64,000 nt of DNA from Sodiomyces alkalinus F11 (GCF_003711515.1 NW_021167087.1:62001-126000), one strand, 5' to 3'. Positions 12,779 through 25,524 are shown, counted from the first letter of the stretch. Notes: generated by a model not told the origin, from the sequence alone. Translations and numbers: made by a program.

Positions 12779-14497
12779 GGCTACCCCTTCTTGGAATAAG
12801 GCCTATCCTTAGGCTATAGCTAGTTATGGAGTATCCGTAGGGTGGGTAGTGGTTATCGGGTAAGGCGAGTGGGTTAATAGTACTATCGGTAATACGTGGG
12901 TCGGAGCTTAAAGAAAATAAAGCCGTAGGCAATCCACCGTTAAGTAACGGTGGAGCCAAAGGCTCAAAATATATCCTAACCTTAAACAGTGGTACTAAAG
13001 GATATTTTTAGGGGAGGAGAATAAAGAGAAAGTTCCTTACGAAGTATACTATTTTAGGCATATATAAGGGCGTGGAAAGAACTACTATAGGTAGCCAACC
13101 GTTCATAGACGGTAGTTTATAGAGGTTTATTATAAACAATAAGTCTATAAGGGATATATTCTTATATAATAACAGGTATAAAATAAAAGTTTAAAGCAGC
13201 TGTTTGCCCACTATTAGATAGTAGCAGTATTATCAAACGCGTTTATTAAACGCGTTCGTATTATTTATTCCGTGAATAGGGAAGTGCGTCACCGGTAATA
13301 AAGGCGCGCCTACCCTTCTATATGTAAATAGGACAACGGTAGGCAGGATAAGTGGGGCCTCCGTAATTATATAAAGGATCTTTTCGGCTATAAGCCTCTT
13401 TTTCTTTTCTTCTTCTTTTTTCCTCTTTAGGTTCCGGAAAGAGGTTATAAGTATCCCCCCCGTTCCTCCCTTAAGGAGGCTATAGGCAGTATTACTATAC
13501 TAGAACTAAAGCAGAGAAGGGGGCAGTCTAGTAAAGGGGTAACGGGTAGTTAACGTGTATATAGTTTTTCTTTAGTATACTCTTATAATTTTTCTTTAGT
13601 ATATATAGGTCTATTCTTCCGTTAGAATCTAAGTTCGAAGGAGAGTAATAGCTTAATAGCGGTTAGATAGAAACTAATATAGAATAGATTAATAGAGAAG
13701 ATTTATAGTTATTAGAGTTAGGTGAAGATTTACCGAGCGTTATAAGTGTGTCTAGAGTTATAGTAGGACTATAGGTGATAGCTAATTAGCTATAGGATAA
13801 CTATACCTTCGAAGGGTAGTTATAGTAACGGTGCGGTAAAGACTCCTAAAAAGCCTCGTCCTAAGAAAAGTAGTACCGCCGGCGGTTAACAGGGGATTAG
13901 CGGTAAGGGGTCCGGTACTTAGGGTACGGATATAAAGAATAATAATACCTCGGCGCCTCTAAGTCTAATTAGTGGAGAAATAGCTAGTAGTTAGCAGTAA
14001 ACCGGCGATAAAGCTAGTAATAGGAATAATAATAGTCCCAGTAATTTAAATAATAGTTCTATAGCTGGAAATAATAGAACGATCGAATTAGATAAGAGTA
14101 GACTAGCTAGTATATCTCGGGTATACACTTTATATCCTCCCGCCGAATACGTATAATCCGTTTCTAGTTCTATACGTACGGTATGTCGGTCGAATAACGA
14201 AGTAGCACCCTAGTAGTAGTTAAATTCCCTTATACAGTTATAGAGATTATAAGTAAAGTGGTCGAGTAAGGGGTAATAGGTGATTAGTTACTAACTTAGT
14301 ATAATAGCGGCCTCGCTTAAATATATATATTATATAGGATAGTGATGGAAACCCTATATAAAGGTATATTAGTTAGTGTATAGCTATTCCACTACTAATT
14401 AATTATAGATACTATATATATAGTTAGATAAATTCATACGTCTTCGTGACGTGATTCAATAACACTAGTATAAGGCAGATACGAGTCTAAAGGTATA
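12481..14497 (-). mobile_element. Gypsy-C fragment: LTR plus adjoining internal region
   Basis: 12481-12778 (298 bp) is the same LTR as 25632-25929 and 33720-34017. The next 1.7 kb matches 25930-27660 of the complete Gypsy-C copy. By comparison with that copy (pol on minus) this is the 3' LTR and 3' internal part. Similarity stops at 14497, where a Copia pol begins. A plus-strand frame in 13780-14300 is discussed in the findings. Confidence 0.7.
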
Positions 14498-17400
14498 TAC
14501 TGCCTACGTAGGGGAGGGGTAGGCGATTAATTTCACAGACTTTAACCGAATATCTAATAGGGACTCGCGGTTTATATTTTTCACCGACCGTTATAGTGGT
14601 TTTACGGCCACCTACGTTATAAAGAATAAGCTAGTAGTGGATATCCTCGTAATAAGTAAGGAATTCCTCGCCTAGGTAGCGCGTTAATTAGGCTATAAGG
14701 TACGCGTTTTCGAATCTAATAACGAGCTAACTTAATCCTACGATATCACTTAATTCCTGCGTGATAAGGGTATCCTTTTAGAGACATCTGCTGCTAACAC
14801 TTAAGCATAGAACGGGGGTGCTGAACGCGCTGCTGCCGTGGTTATTTTAAAGGGTTATACGATAAATATCCACGTAAAACTACTACTATTTATATAGCCT
14901 AAGGCTATTCCCACGGTAGCATACGTCTATAACCGGACGCTACGAAGGCAGTATAATAATAAGGATTAGAAAACGCTATATAAGGTCCTCTTTAGAAGGA
15001 AGCCGATTTTATTATATCTTTAAGCTTACGGCTATAAGGCGTACGCGATAATAAAGGACGCCTAAAAGGGCGTGAATAAACTATTAAAGCGTATCGCTCC
15101 CCGCGCCTATATCGGCTACCTCGTCGGCTACGAGTCCACTAATATCTTCCGTATCTAGGTACTAGGCCGGCGCCACTACCGCGTTATTCGCACGCGTAAT
15201 ATAGATTTTAATAAACGTGCCTTTTTCAACGGCGATATTAACGCCTTTAAGGACGACCTCCGTTAATTAACCGAGGAGTAATTAGAAGACCTAATTAGTT
15301 AGATCGAGTAGGAGAGGGCTAAAGATTCACGGCCGTTTACGGACGTATAAGCTAAGGACGCCCTCCCTTTATATAACTGCTTATTTTGAATTATTAGATC
15401 CGGGGATAAACACCCCCGGATCCCCTTCCTTAACGGCTTTACCGTTAAAGTTATAGTCCGTAATACCCGGCCGTAAAGAGGTAAAGGAGGCTATCTTAAG
15501 TTAATCAGGATAAGATTTAGGTTATGAATAGTGTGATTTAGCCGGTGTAGCGCCTAATCACCGTCTATATCCGCCCCATCCACTACTTCCCACTCTACTA
15601 GTAACCCCGCTATCGGTTACAGCGCTAATAGTAGCCGTTATATTAGGAAACCGTGATACCCCTACGGCCGTAGGGTTCTAGGATAACGGAACACGGTACG
15701 GCGATACCCCTATAGCTACGGCTATAGGGCCCCTATTAAATAAAAGAGCGTAACTAATTCGGTAAGGAGATAGCTAGAAAAGAGACTATTAGGTTACTAC
15801 GTTTAACGCCAGCCGCTACGCCCCTAATATATATATATATCATAGGACTCCGCTAACTAAATTACGGTTAAAAAGGTCCACGCCTATAGCTCTAGAGCGA
15901 CGCTTAACGATACCCTGCGAATCCACGGCCCTGGTGGCTATCTCGGGAAATATAACTCCGGCGGTTACCCCGGCGGCCGTAAAGATCCGCCGTAAAGACC
16001 TCCCTCCTCCTCCGAAGAACCCTCGCGATATACTCTCGCACCCTTACGGCCACCTATTCCGATAGGCATAAGAAGACCACCGAAGGAGCCACGAGGAGAT
16101 AGGGTCGTGGATACGGGTGCCGGCGTCTGTAGTAGATAGATATTAGGTTCTTAATTCGATATAGGTGATAATATATAAGTTCGATAAGTATAGATTTCTA
16201 TATAAATATAAGGTAAGGCTTATAGTGCGAGGAGATTAGTAGTATTAATCCTCGCTCGAGGAGATATACGTAATAACGCTAGCCGGATAGTCGTTCCGCG
16301 CGTTAATAGCTATGGCCGCCTAATTTAACCTCACGCTATTATAATTTAACGTTATAAACGCGTTTATACACGCGCCCCTCCCCCACGATATCTTTATATA
16401 CTCGCCGCCAGGCTTTCTAGCCCCTAGGAGTCGTTTACATCTGCAGAAGGCGTTATATAGACTTAAGGAGTCTCCACTACTTTAGTAAAAGCATTTTTCG
16501 GCTATCCTTTTAGCGGACGGCTTCTAGATAGTGCCGTAAAAACTATATTATTTTCTACGCCGCGGTTTAATCCTATTCTTCTACGTTAACGTTATCGTTA
16601 TTACTTATAAGAAATAATATAAGGCGTAGATAGAGTAGGCCGTTAATAACCTATAACGCTATTATAACTTATAAGGTAGCGATCCTCTATAGTGGTTCCT
16701 TAGTAGTAAGGTTATTCGCGACCGCGTCGCCCGTAAAATCTAGCTATTATAACGCGACTACGTCGCTAAGTTAGAACGCTTATTAAAGCCGAATAGTAAG
16801 TATAGTAGTAACTATCGCCTAACGCACCTAATTAACGTTATACAGCTACTGCCCTATTCAGGGACCTCGACTAACGTTAAAAGCTATTAACGGAAGATAG
16901 GATCTATACTATATATAGTAGTAATATCGCGGCCTAATATCGCGTTTATAGTATCCAGGCTATACCAGTTTAACGTTAATCTAGGGCCTATTCACTATAA
17001 GGCCGCCGATTATCTAATCCTTTATCTAATTAATAGCTAATTATTTACGCTAGAACTAAGGAGTAGCGATACTATCGAAATCTATACTAACGCCTCGTTT
17101 ACCGATAATACTCTCAATCGAAAGAGTAGTTAAGCGTATATAATACGCTTATTTAGCGGTATAATCGCGTGGCGCGCTAATAAGCAGGATACGGGTATAA
17201 CGTTAATAACGGAAGCAGAGCTATTAGCGTTAGTATAAGGTGTAAAAGAGGGTATCTTTATATAACGCCTATTACTTAGTATAGGAGTGGAATTTAACGA
17301 TCCGGAATTAAGAATCTTATACGATAATAACTAAACGATTCGATTAGTTACTTAAGAGATTAGCACGTTAATAACGCGCCTCCGCCACGTTAATATCCAC

Positions 17401-17712
17401 GGCTATGAGTTATGTTAAGTAAAGGAATAAGGGTAAATACTTATAACGTACGTTACGAGCGCGGAAATAGTGGTAAACGGATTAATAAAGGCGTTATACG
17501 GCGAAACGTTTAAGATATTTAGGTCTTAGGTGGGCATGATGGATATACGGGAACGGTTATAGCAGAAATAGCTAGAGGAAGTCCGGATAGAAAATTTAGA
17601 GGACCTAAAGGATGAATTTAAGGGCGGCTATAGCGAATAGATTATATAGCTGGATTATCTGCCGATTACGAATAGCTTTAATTGCCTAACTAACGTTTAG
17701 GACGGTTAGGGG
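14498..17712 (+). pseudogene. Ty1/Copia pol remnant (integrase, RT, RNase H), 5'-truncated
   Basis: The plus-strand frame is broken by TAA/TAG. At 14570-15290 it reads as a Copia integrase: FTDRYSGFTATYVIKNKL, then a RIP-damaged NGGAERA segment near 14810 and the GYLVGYESTNIFRI region near 15110-15150. At about 16440-16490 the reverse-transcriptase word LQKALYRLKESP appears (Copia ALYGLKQSP). RNase H reads DASFTDNTLNRKSS near 17090-17130 and TEAELLALV near 17210. Gag and protease are missing: the copy begins abruptly at the Gypsy-C junction. A purine-rich tract (GGTTAGGGGG) ends it at 17712. Confidence 0.8.
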
Positions 17713-17990
17713 GTGTGTCGAATAGACTATAGTCTTTTCGGTTATAAAATAGGCTGTATTACTAAGAGTATAATCTGGGTAGACGTTTATAGAATCTGCA
17801 CTGTATAAAATACGGTCGTAGCGTTTCCCTAATGGTCGGAGACAGTGATAATTATACATAATTGCCTTAATCAAAGTTTGACCTATTTTGTGACGATTTT
17901 GACTACGCTTTGTCTGACAGCTGACGGGGGTCGGCTAATTAGTGTGGATGGGTCCGTAGTTGGCCGTCGCGGCCCCTTGCCGCTATTCTT
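17713..17990 (+). repeat. Possible 3' LTR of the Copia pol remnant
   Basis: The segment starts TGTGTCG immediately after the purine-rich tract, the expected place for a 3' LTR, and is less RIP-affected than its surroundings (many TG steps at 17870-17960). No second copy of it occurs in the window, so its right limit is a guess. Confidence 0.4.
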
Positions 17991-19666
17991 TCCTTTGTTC
18001 TAATAGCTATATAAGCCTTCGTATAGCGTCTTCTACTCGTTAATATATTATAGGGTTCTATTCTATAGATATATAGTAGTCTTAAATATCTTAGGCTAGA
18101 TAGATATACGTAAATTAGTCCTAATTCTTATAGCCCTTGTCCTCCTTTTAATAATACCTTTAATCCATTCTATAACGCTATTTTAATTCTATAAATATAG
18201 TGCTAACAGCTAGCTTTCTACCCCCTTAGTAGCGGGGAAAGCTACGATTTCTATATACTAAAATATCTCGGAAACAGCCCGTAGAATACGTAGTCTTATA
18301 TCGAATTAGGTCTTAAGCAGGGTAAAAACGTCCTTTAGCATATAAAGGATAGAGTCTTAGTCTCTCTTCTACACGTAATAATCCGATATAGAGCATATAT
18401 ATATATATAACGAAACTAATAGACTTATATAAACCGCCCGTTAACGACTCCGACTCTTTAAGATTATGAAAATTAATAGCTAGGGCTTTGCCGGGCTCTA
18501 TTAGATAGAGGGATAGCACCCTCCTAATCTATATAGGTATTTACGATTACATATACGCGTTATACTCTATAATACACGGTCCTTTAATCCTTACCCCCTT
18601 GGTAGCGTTAACAATCCTTATAAGAGTATTTACGCCGTAGTAGCCGAGGCGTTCGTGCTACCTTTATACTATAGTTTTCTGCGGTTACCTCGGTTATCGT
18701 GATGTTCCGTGCGGGTTATCGCGTAGATGCTAAGCCGAAACAGTAAACACGGTAGTAGTAGCCGTAGCTTCCGCATACTCGATTATAAACTAGCCGTGGA
18801 TATCTAGTAGCTTATAGATACGCCGGTTATTAGCAGAGCTAATAATAGTATTATTTATAGTATCCTAGCGAAAGCCTTATAGGCGTAGCTAGCGTTCCGA
18901 GACTATATTAATAATAAAGTCCTTATAGTACACGGTATCGTGTAGGCGTAATAGCCTTCTTATACTGGATAAGGATTATATATATAGCTTAATATCTCTG
19001 TACCGAAGGATAGGAGCCTTATAGGTGCCTGCTTAGAGTGATACAAATACAGTCTTAATAGGTAGTCTAATAGCCGTAAAACGGCCTTATTAATTAAAGA
19101 TATAGATTAACGATCCTATGTCTAGAATTATATCGTCGCCTAATCCCTTTAGTTAACGAGGGTAATAGCTACTACTGTCTATTTGGGGTCAGATACGTTA
19201 GAAGATATCTTTGGTTATTTATCGGTCTATTAATTAATTAATAGGTAGGTCGGTAGTTTAATTAATCGCTTAATTACTCTGATTGGGTTAATAGTAATTA
19301 TTTAAATAGTGCTTACGAAATATACTTGCTTTAATAGTAGAATAGGGCAGCCTTATTAATATCTATTATTTAGGCGTTATAAACCGGCATTATAACTATC
19401 GCACTTTAAAATAGCACTTATATAATTAACTTAATAGAATATAAATCTTATATATATATATATATATATAGTATATTAAGTTATATCTCTATAAGTCTCT
19501 TATCCCCTTAATTTTAGTGGTAAAGACTCTGTTATATGTACTATATTATTTTGGATCCTATCCGGTCTTTTCCGGTATCCGCCCTAGTTATATCCTGCTA
19601 CGAAGCCCTTAGTTAGGCATAGATCCCTTAGAGCCTACGTCGTGGTCCGTGTGTCTATACGATATA
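17991..19666 (-). mobile_element. Copia-B family fragment in reverse: 5' LTR, primer site, gag-protease part
   Basis: The reverse complement of 18540-19400 matches 34190-35950 of the complete Copia-B copy in pieces: the primer-binding site, the start of gag, and the stretch around 35740-35930. Its 5' LTR is at 19396-19666. The internal part is shorter than in the full copy, so it has internal deletions. The left limit near 17990 is uncertain. Confidence 0.65.
19396..19666 (-). repeat. Copia-B 5' LTR, reverse copy
   Basis: Reverse complement of the LTR at 54582-54857. A TA-rich run (TATATATA...) occupies about 19450-19472. The primer-binding word, on minus, follows directly at 19395 and below. 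Confidence 0.75.
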
Positions 19667-20005
19667 TATCGCGATTAGTAAGGTAATATAGCCGGCTAGG
19701 CCGTGGGAGTAACCTAGCTGATTTCTGCTCTTAGTATCCCTTGTATATTCTATAGATAGACCCTAGGGATATGCCTATTCTATATGCGACCTCGCGATAC
19801 GTTAGCCTTATTTCGAGTAAGGATATAATCGTTATTCGTGTATAAGGCGAATAATACTGTTTAGGGGTCTATGGCTATTGAACTGGTATTGTTACGGCTG
19901 TTTAAAGATAGAGGGTTATAGTAAGAATAACGCGTTTGAACGCATTAAGAGTGAAAATGTGGGTTTTGACTCGAAATTAGTATGGGGCCACTATAGGAAC
20001 GAGGT
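19667..20005 (-). pseudogene. Tc1/mariner-like transposase fragment (helix-turn-helix part)
   Basis: On the minus strand at about 19720-19820 a short frame reads LSYREVAYRIGISLGSIYRI. This resembles the N-terminal helix-turn-helix of Tc1/mariner transposases. No catalytic domain follows, because Copia-B sequence replaces it at 19666. The rest of the interval up to the MULE shows nothing recognisable. Confidence 0.45.
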
Positions 20006-20009
20006 AATA

Positions 20010-20081
20010 TATTAAGCCCCGTTATTCCGACTTTACTATTTGGTTATTCAGACTATAGTTTGGTTATGGACCCACTTTTCC
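20010..20081 (+). repeat. Left terminal inverted repeat of the MULE
   Basis: Contains CCCGTTATTCCGACT and TGGACCCACTT, both present inverted at the right end. It carries an extra stretch of about 20 bp that looks like an internal duplication (GACTTTACTATTTGGTTATT beside GACTATAGTTTGGTTATG). Confidence 0.75.
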
Positions 20082-22676
20082 AACTAATTAAAAATTAGGA
20101 GCTAACTTCACTACCTCCAGCCTTAATCGTTAATTTAACCAAACCAGACCTATCTTTATACCCTTAACCTATTAGTTAATTAATTAATCTTGTACCCTTA
20201 ATCCATTAGTCAGTTAATCTATTAGTTAATTAACTAATTAACGCGGCGATAGTGCTTTTACCTCTTATCTTCTGTATATTAGGCTACGAAGATTTTAACG
20301 ATCTTTTAGTCTCCGTAAACGACTACGTAAAGGAATACGATTACGCTATTATAATCCGATAACCCTCTAATAAGGATAAGACCGGCTAATACCGATAGAA
20401 GGAGCTTTACTACGATCGCGGCGGTAGCGAGCGTGGATCGTAAGCTACTAGCGCTTACCTAAACGCGACCTTAAGGAAGGTTAGATATCCTTTTACCGTA
20501 GTAGTAACCTTTAAGGATAATCGCTAGTTCATAGATATCTCGAACCCCGACTATAACCACGATACCACCCTTAATATAGCCTCGTATCTAATGTATTATA
20601 AGAGGACCTAGACCCTAGATTAACGTAATAAGATCTGTTAATACTTTAAGACTAGCCTTACCTCCGCCCGAGATATCACGACGTTTATAAGGGAGAAATA
20701 CCCTGACTAAACCTGGGTTCGTGCCGATATTTATAATATGATATCTAAACATTAAGAGGAGTTACTCGTAGGCTATATACTTATATAAGCGCTTATCCGC
20801 GAGTTCCGCGAGCGCGGTATTAAGCACTTCTTCTAGTAATTAGATAGCCGTAATATAGGTATTATCTAGACGATACTATAATATAAAGAGATATAGAACC
20901 GTAACTCTGAGGTTCTCTTTACAGATAATATATATAAAACTAATAGGTTTAAGATACCGTTAATAGATATCTATAGGGTCGTAAATATCGGCTCTATATT
21001 TAACGTCGCGTTCGCCTTAGTAAATAAGGAAGACGAAAAGCCTTATATATAGTTAATAGAATAACTTAAAGAGCTATATTACTAACTTACTATCCCTCGC
21101 CTATATATTATTATTACTAATCTTAATCGCGCTCTAAAGAACGCTATCGCGAGTACCTAGGATGACGTAAAGTAATAGATGTACGTATAGTATATTAATA
21201 AAAACATCGCTAATAAGGTTAAGGATAGATAGTATTAGGAAGGCAATTACTAAGAATAGTAACAGTAACGGCAGGCGTTTAAGGCTCGTAACACGCCTCT
21301 TTTTAGCGAGCTTACTCTTATAGACCAGGAACCAGCTAATATTACCCTCCTAAGAGAAACCGATATTATATATAACCCTCGCGGCTTCTTAATAATATAG
21401 AAGGCGGTTATTTACACGAAGACGGAAGAGGATTTTAAAAAGGCGTGGCTATATCTACTCACGTAATTCCTAGAATAAGAAGAGGTTATTTAGTATATCC
21501 TCTAGATATGCCTACCTTAGCGGAAGTAATTTACGACTTACTGGATCACGAATAATAGGAATTAGGGTTATCGTATAACGGCTTAGTTAGAGGCTAACTA
21601 TAGCCTAATTAAGGGATATCTACTTAACTCTTTTATGGATATTAAGTTCCTCGCCGAGCAGATTAAGTTAATACCAGTAAATAATAAGGCAGAGTATAAG
21701 AGAATAGAGTCTAATTAAGCCTAGCGTTAAATTAAGGATTATCGTACGCGGAATTAGATAGGAGACGCGAGGTAATACTATAGCAGAGTCGCCTTAAAGC
21801 TCTTATTAAAGTAATTCTATATCGCTATTAGCGTTACTAAATTATAAGCGCGAGCGGCGGTATCGTTAACGCCTCTAACGCCTTATACTAGGCAGTTTAG
21901 ATAGTAATTCGGCGTCCCTTATTAGTATAAGATTATAGTAAAGGAATAATCTAAGGCTCCTTTTAGCTATACTAACTTCTATCCTTATTAGTATCTCGGC
22001 CGCGATCTTAGGTAATAGCTAGATAACGATATACGGCGGATACTTAAGCCTCTTATCATGATTATTAGCCGCGGTCGGCCTCGCCTTACGCCCGAAGATA
22101 TCCCTATAGCGTTAATCCCTTATAGCGGTAATATATAGAGGCAGTTATAACGAACTCGCGCCTATAAACCCTCCGAATAGGAATTAGAGGAGTAATAAGC
22201 GCTGGCTAGGTAAGAGGAGGTAGCGGCGAGGTTTACTGCCTTAGAGCAGTACTAATAATAACAATATTAGTAATAAGGTAGTCGCGATACCCGTGGGCGT
22301 GGGCGCGGGCGTAGAGGTTAAGACCGTGGAGCTATCGTTATAAGCATTATGAGCGTTACGAGCGTCACGAATAGCTTTAATCGAATAGATAAGCTTATCC
22401 GTTAATTATAAGGGCAGTAGTGGTTACTAGGATATATAACCGGTAGATAGATAGGACGCGGGATTCTATAACGTGGTGGTAATTAGCTATAAAATAGAAT
22501 AACAGGACCTAATCCGAGTCCTCCGAAACACACCTACTACTTCCTTTAATTAACCCGAGGGGTTAAATTAGTTCCTATATAAAAGCTCGAAAAAGACGTT
22601 ATAGTAGTTTACGATCTTTACGATCTAATCGCGACGTATCGTGGTTATATACCCGTGGAGGACAGTATTCCGAAGA

Positions 22677-22736
22677 GGAAATAAGTGGGTCCACGATCGA
22701 ACTACAGTCGGAATAACGGGCCTCTAACATAATATA
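22677..22736 (-). repeat. Right terminal inverted repeat of the MULE
   Basis: The reverse complement carries CCCGTTATTCCGACT and TGGACCCACTT in the same order as the left end. It abuts the unique TAF8 upstream region at about 22737. Confidence 0.75.
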
Positions 22737-22738
22737 GT

Positions 22739-23068
22739 TTGTCACACCTGGATAAGGTAGCTGAGGGCATCTGACACATACTGAATGAACGATTCATCGC
22801 AATTAAGCAGCAACCGCAACCATCAAGGTCCCACGGATCCGTTCGCCTTACATTCTAATATTTTGACGGAAACCGGGGCCTGAACGTTTAGAACCCCTTA
22901 ATCTTCATTACTGTGGCTCTTGCCTTGTCATTTCTTCGATACAGTGTTCCTGTATTCTAGTAGCGATTTTGGCACGGGTGCTCCGTGAACTTCCGCGCTC
23001 CAGCAAAGCTGCCCTCCCGGCCTTGCCGAACGATATCTACATACGTTCCGGAAAGGCAAGTTGATAAT
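22739..23068 (+). promoter_or_regulatory. 5' flank and presumed promoter of the TAF8-like gene
   Basis: 330 bases of normal composition lie between the MULE and the TAF8 start codon. No TATA box or named factor site is certain. An open frame runs through its last 84 bases in phase with the CDS but has no ATG; it starts at a GTG. Confidence 0.5.
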
Positions 23069-24056
23069 ATGGCGACAAATGCTAGCAACAAGCGACGGAG
23101 AATGGACGAAGATGGTATCTCAATGCTGGGAGCAAACGATACTCGAGTCACGGTCAGGAAAGTCGCATTCCCGTCACTCAGCCATCAATCCAGGACCGGT
23201 CTTCGGCGGGCTATTTCTATGACCTTGCAGCACGTGGGTTTTGATGCTGCGACACCCGAAGCCATGGAAAGCTATGTGTCCATGGTGGAAACCTGTTCGT
23301 CGCTCCTTTTGTCCTATCCCTGCTCCAAACTAACGTTAAGGTTCGCAAGATATGTCCTCATTTGCGGCCGATTTGAAACAAGCAGCGCTTGGAGCTCGTA
23401 GGGAGCAACCGACGCCCACCGACTTTGAATCCACCATGCGTCGCTTTGCTCTGGTAACATCATCACTTAAACCCCACCTCAAAACGTCCTTTTTGGGGTC
23501 CAAGGTCGTCCCTTCATACGCTACCACCATTGCGAATGAGGAAGTGGAAGATATCTTGCCTACGCTTTCCAACGAACTCAGCGGCAAGCCAGAGAAAGAC
23601 CAGCGACCTTACATACCAAAGTCGTTTCCCGACTTTCCGAGCAAGCATGCATATCGCTATACCCCTAGAGGGGGCGAGACGAGCTGCGACTCGAAGATGG
23701 TCCGAGAAGAGGCTGCCCGGGCAGCGAAGGAAGGAGAAGAAGCACTAAGGAGACTGTTGCGGGCATCGAAGATACGGAAGCAAAAGGAAGTCAGCAATTT
23801 GTCGAAACGAGATACCATTACAAACTCACGCTACGAGCTTTGGGAAGCAGCCATGAGGAAGTTCATAAGGCAGGATGGCGGGGACTCTTGCCAGGTCGAG
23901 GTTGCTGACCGCAGCATGATCGTGAACGCAGATTCAAAGTACATGCGCAAGCCGGTGCCTCGACAACAAGGTAAACGGTGTGCCGCGCATGGGAAACATA
24001 GTCCAGATGAGACAGCATCGAGGAGGTCTGTTTACCGACCTGCCAATGACTACTAG
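23069..24056 (+). CDS. TAF8: TFIID subunit 8-like protein (TAF8), histone-fold / Bromo_TP domain
   Basis: TAF8 pairs with TAF10 through a histone fold within TFIID, the general Pol II initiation factor. Exons are 23069-23294 and 23350-24056. The 55-nt intron has donor GTTCGT, a CTAAC branch site at 23330-23334 and acceptor CAAG; the join restores [14 protein letters not shown]. The product is 310 aa. The histone fold spans about residues 44-115 ([20 protein letters not shown], then [12 protein letters not shown]). The TAF8 signature [15 protein letters not shown] begins at residue 163, followed by a charged helix ([20 protein letters not shown]). I chose the ATG at 23069 because the longer frame upstream begins only at a GTG. 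The C terminus is uncertain: a possible donor (AAG|GTAAAC, about 23970) could start another intron before the Tc1-like element. No RIP-type stops are present. Confidence 0.82.
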
Positions 24057-24170
24057 ATCGAGGGGGACATTTTCTTTGGAAGCTGACGTGGTTGACTCGT
24101 GCCATATCACTACACCTCTTCCAGGATCAGAAACCTTAGCTCGTATACAAACTAATATAACTAGCTAGGG

Positions 24171-25524
24171 ATAACAGGGGACCCCTATAGGTAGAAGTAC
24201 ACACTTACACATAATAACTATAACGATTTCTTAAGTATCTATACCCATACAAAAGGAACAATTCCCTTAATAACATCGTTAAAACACTAAGTCAGAAATT
24301 AGTGTCTTCCCTATCCCTCTTAATAACCTAATATAGGCGGGCTAGCATCGTACGAACTAAAGACTCTAAAAAGCTCCCATTAACAGCCTCCTAAGTAGCC
24401 TCGATAGCTACTTTTAGTTCTTAGCTGCCTATCCACTATAGCTACGGATATTAGTATTTAATCCAGCTCTTTATAAAGAACTATACGTGCTTTATAGGAG
24501 CGAGGTTAGGGGAATAGGGGGGGTAGTCTATTAAGATAATATCGTAGTTTTAAAGCTAGCTCTTTACTTTCCTTAATCTATAAGAGGGCGTACTATTATA
24601 TTAATATATCTTATACAGAAAACGCTTTTCTATAAAGCGGTTAATCTTTAGGTAGATGAATTTAACAAATCTATCCCCGTTAACGCCTCTATACTCCTTT
24701 AGCTAGATATAATAGGGCCCCTTTATACGCCCTATAGTATAACCCTAGAATATCCATCCCTCAGGGTTTATCTAAAGTAGTAGGAAGTCTTCGGGGCGTT
24801 CTATATCGTGAATAGTCACCCATTACTTCTAGAGAGAATCGTTAATGGCCTAAGTCTTATCGGCTACGACGATAGCGTTATTAACCTAATCTTCTAGGGT
24901 TAGAAGGAGCTTTAGTATATCCTAGGCGAAGGAGACACGCTTACTTTTATAAACCTCCTCGAGATATATACACTATAGGCGGATATGACGTGAATACCCG
25001 AGATCTTTTATAGTAGACTATATAGCTATATCGCTATATAAGGAGAGACCAGGTATAAGAAAGCGTAGATCTCGTCACGTAGCTATATAATAGCGTTAGT
25101 CTTACTAAATCTATTCGTGTATACGGCGTCGTAAAAGCGTGTTAATCTTCTTTCTATACGACTTAAACCTCCGAGGCGTAGTCTTTTTAGCCTAATAGGC
25201 CTACTAAACCTAATATTCTATAACCCTTTAGCCAGTGGTTTTAGAGGCTACGGCTACGATACGGCTATAAGTCTAGCCTACGATATATCGGAGGCCCTGA
25301 ATTTTTAGCCTTAGATCTTAAGATAGTTCCTAAGAATAAGGCTACGGGTCTTAATACTGTAGAATTAGCTATAGGGCGTCTTAATAAGCGGTTATAATTA
25401 ACCGATTATTACGGCGGTTCTATCACGAGGCTAAAGGAGAGCTAGGAGGAAAACGCCTCTTAAGGACAGTTCTATTAAGGGATTCGTCGACTATAAGTAG
25501 GCGGCGAAGCTAGGAAGTCTTAGG
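24171..25524 (-). mobile_element. Tc1/mariner transposon, main part with transposase remnant
   Basis: The minus strand encodes a RIP-broken transposase. The C-terminal catalytic region at 24498-24548 reads ILIDYPPYSPNLAPIKH, the Tc1/mariner motif DxPPYSPDLNPIE with RIP-type changes. Upstream codons at 24560-25480 cover the rest of the DDE domain and N-terminal DNA-binding region. The element begins about 100 bp after the TAF8 stop codon and is interrupted at 25524 by Copia-B; its remainder is at 54858-55090. I could not resolve the terminal inverted repeats, so the outer limits are approximate. Confidence 0.65.

Larger units (their letters stand above)
20006..22736 (+). mobile_element. Mutator-like DNA transposon (MULE, Hop-like), RIP-inactivated
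   Basis: About 2.7 kb bounded by inverted repeats (20010-20081 and 22677-22736). The plus-strand frame from about 20300, broken by RIP stops, shows two domains. The first is a FAR1-type N-terminal domain: Gly-rich basic segment, YPFTVVVTFKDN and NPDYNHD, with YN replacing the usual HN. The second is the MULE transposase core at about 20920-21160: KTNRFKIPLIDIYRVV, FNVAFALVNKEDEKPY, then IITNLNRALKNAI, where N replaces the usual Asp of the DRD-type motif. A Gly/Arg-rich tail with alternating RG lies near 22280-22330. A clean 9-bp target duplication could not be found. Confidence 0.75.

Noticed and set aside
17686..18519. Small minus-strand frames at 17686-17874 and 18313-18519
   Set aside because: Located in Copia-derived, RIP-affected DNA without recognisable domains; chance frames.
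22985..23068. N-terminal extension of the TAF8-like protein by 28 residues
   Set aside because: The frame opens at a GTG and has no ATG; the first ATG in frame, at 23069, gives a normal TAF8 start.
24165..24180. TAGGGATAACAGGG, identical to the first 14 bases of the 18-bp I-SceI homing site
   Set aside because: The last four bases differ and nothing else suggests a homing endonuclease or vector sequence; probably chance.
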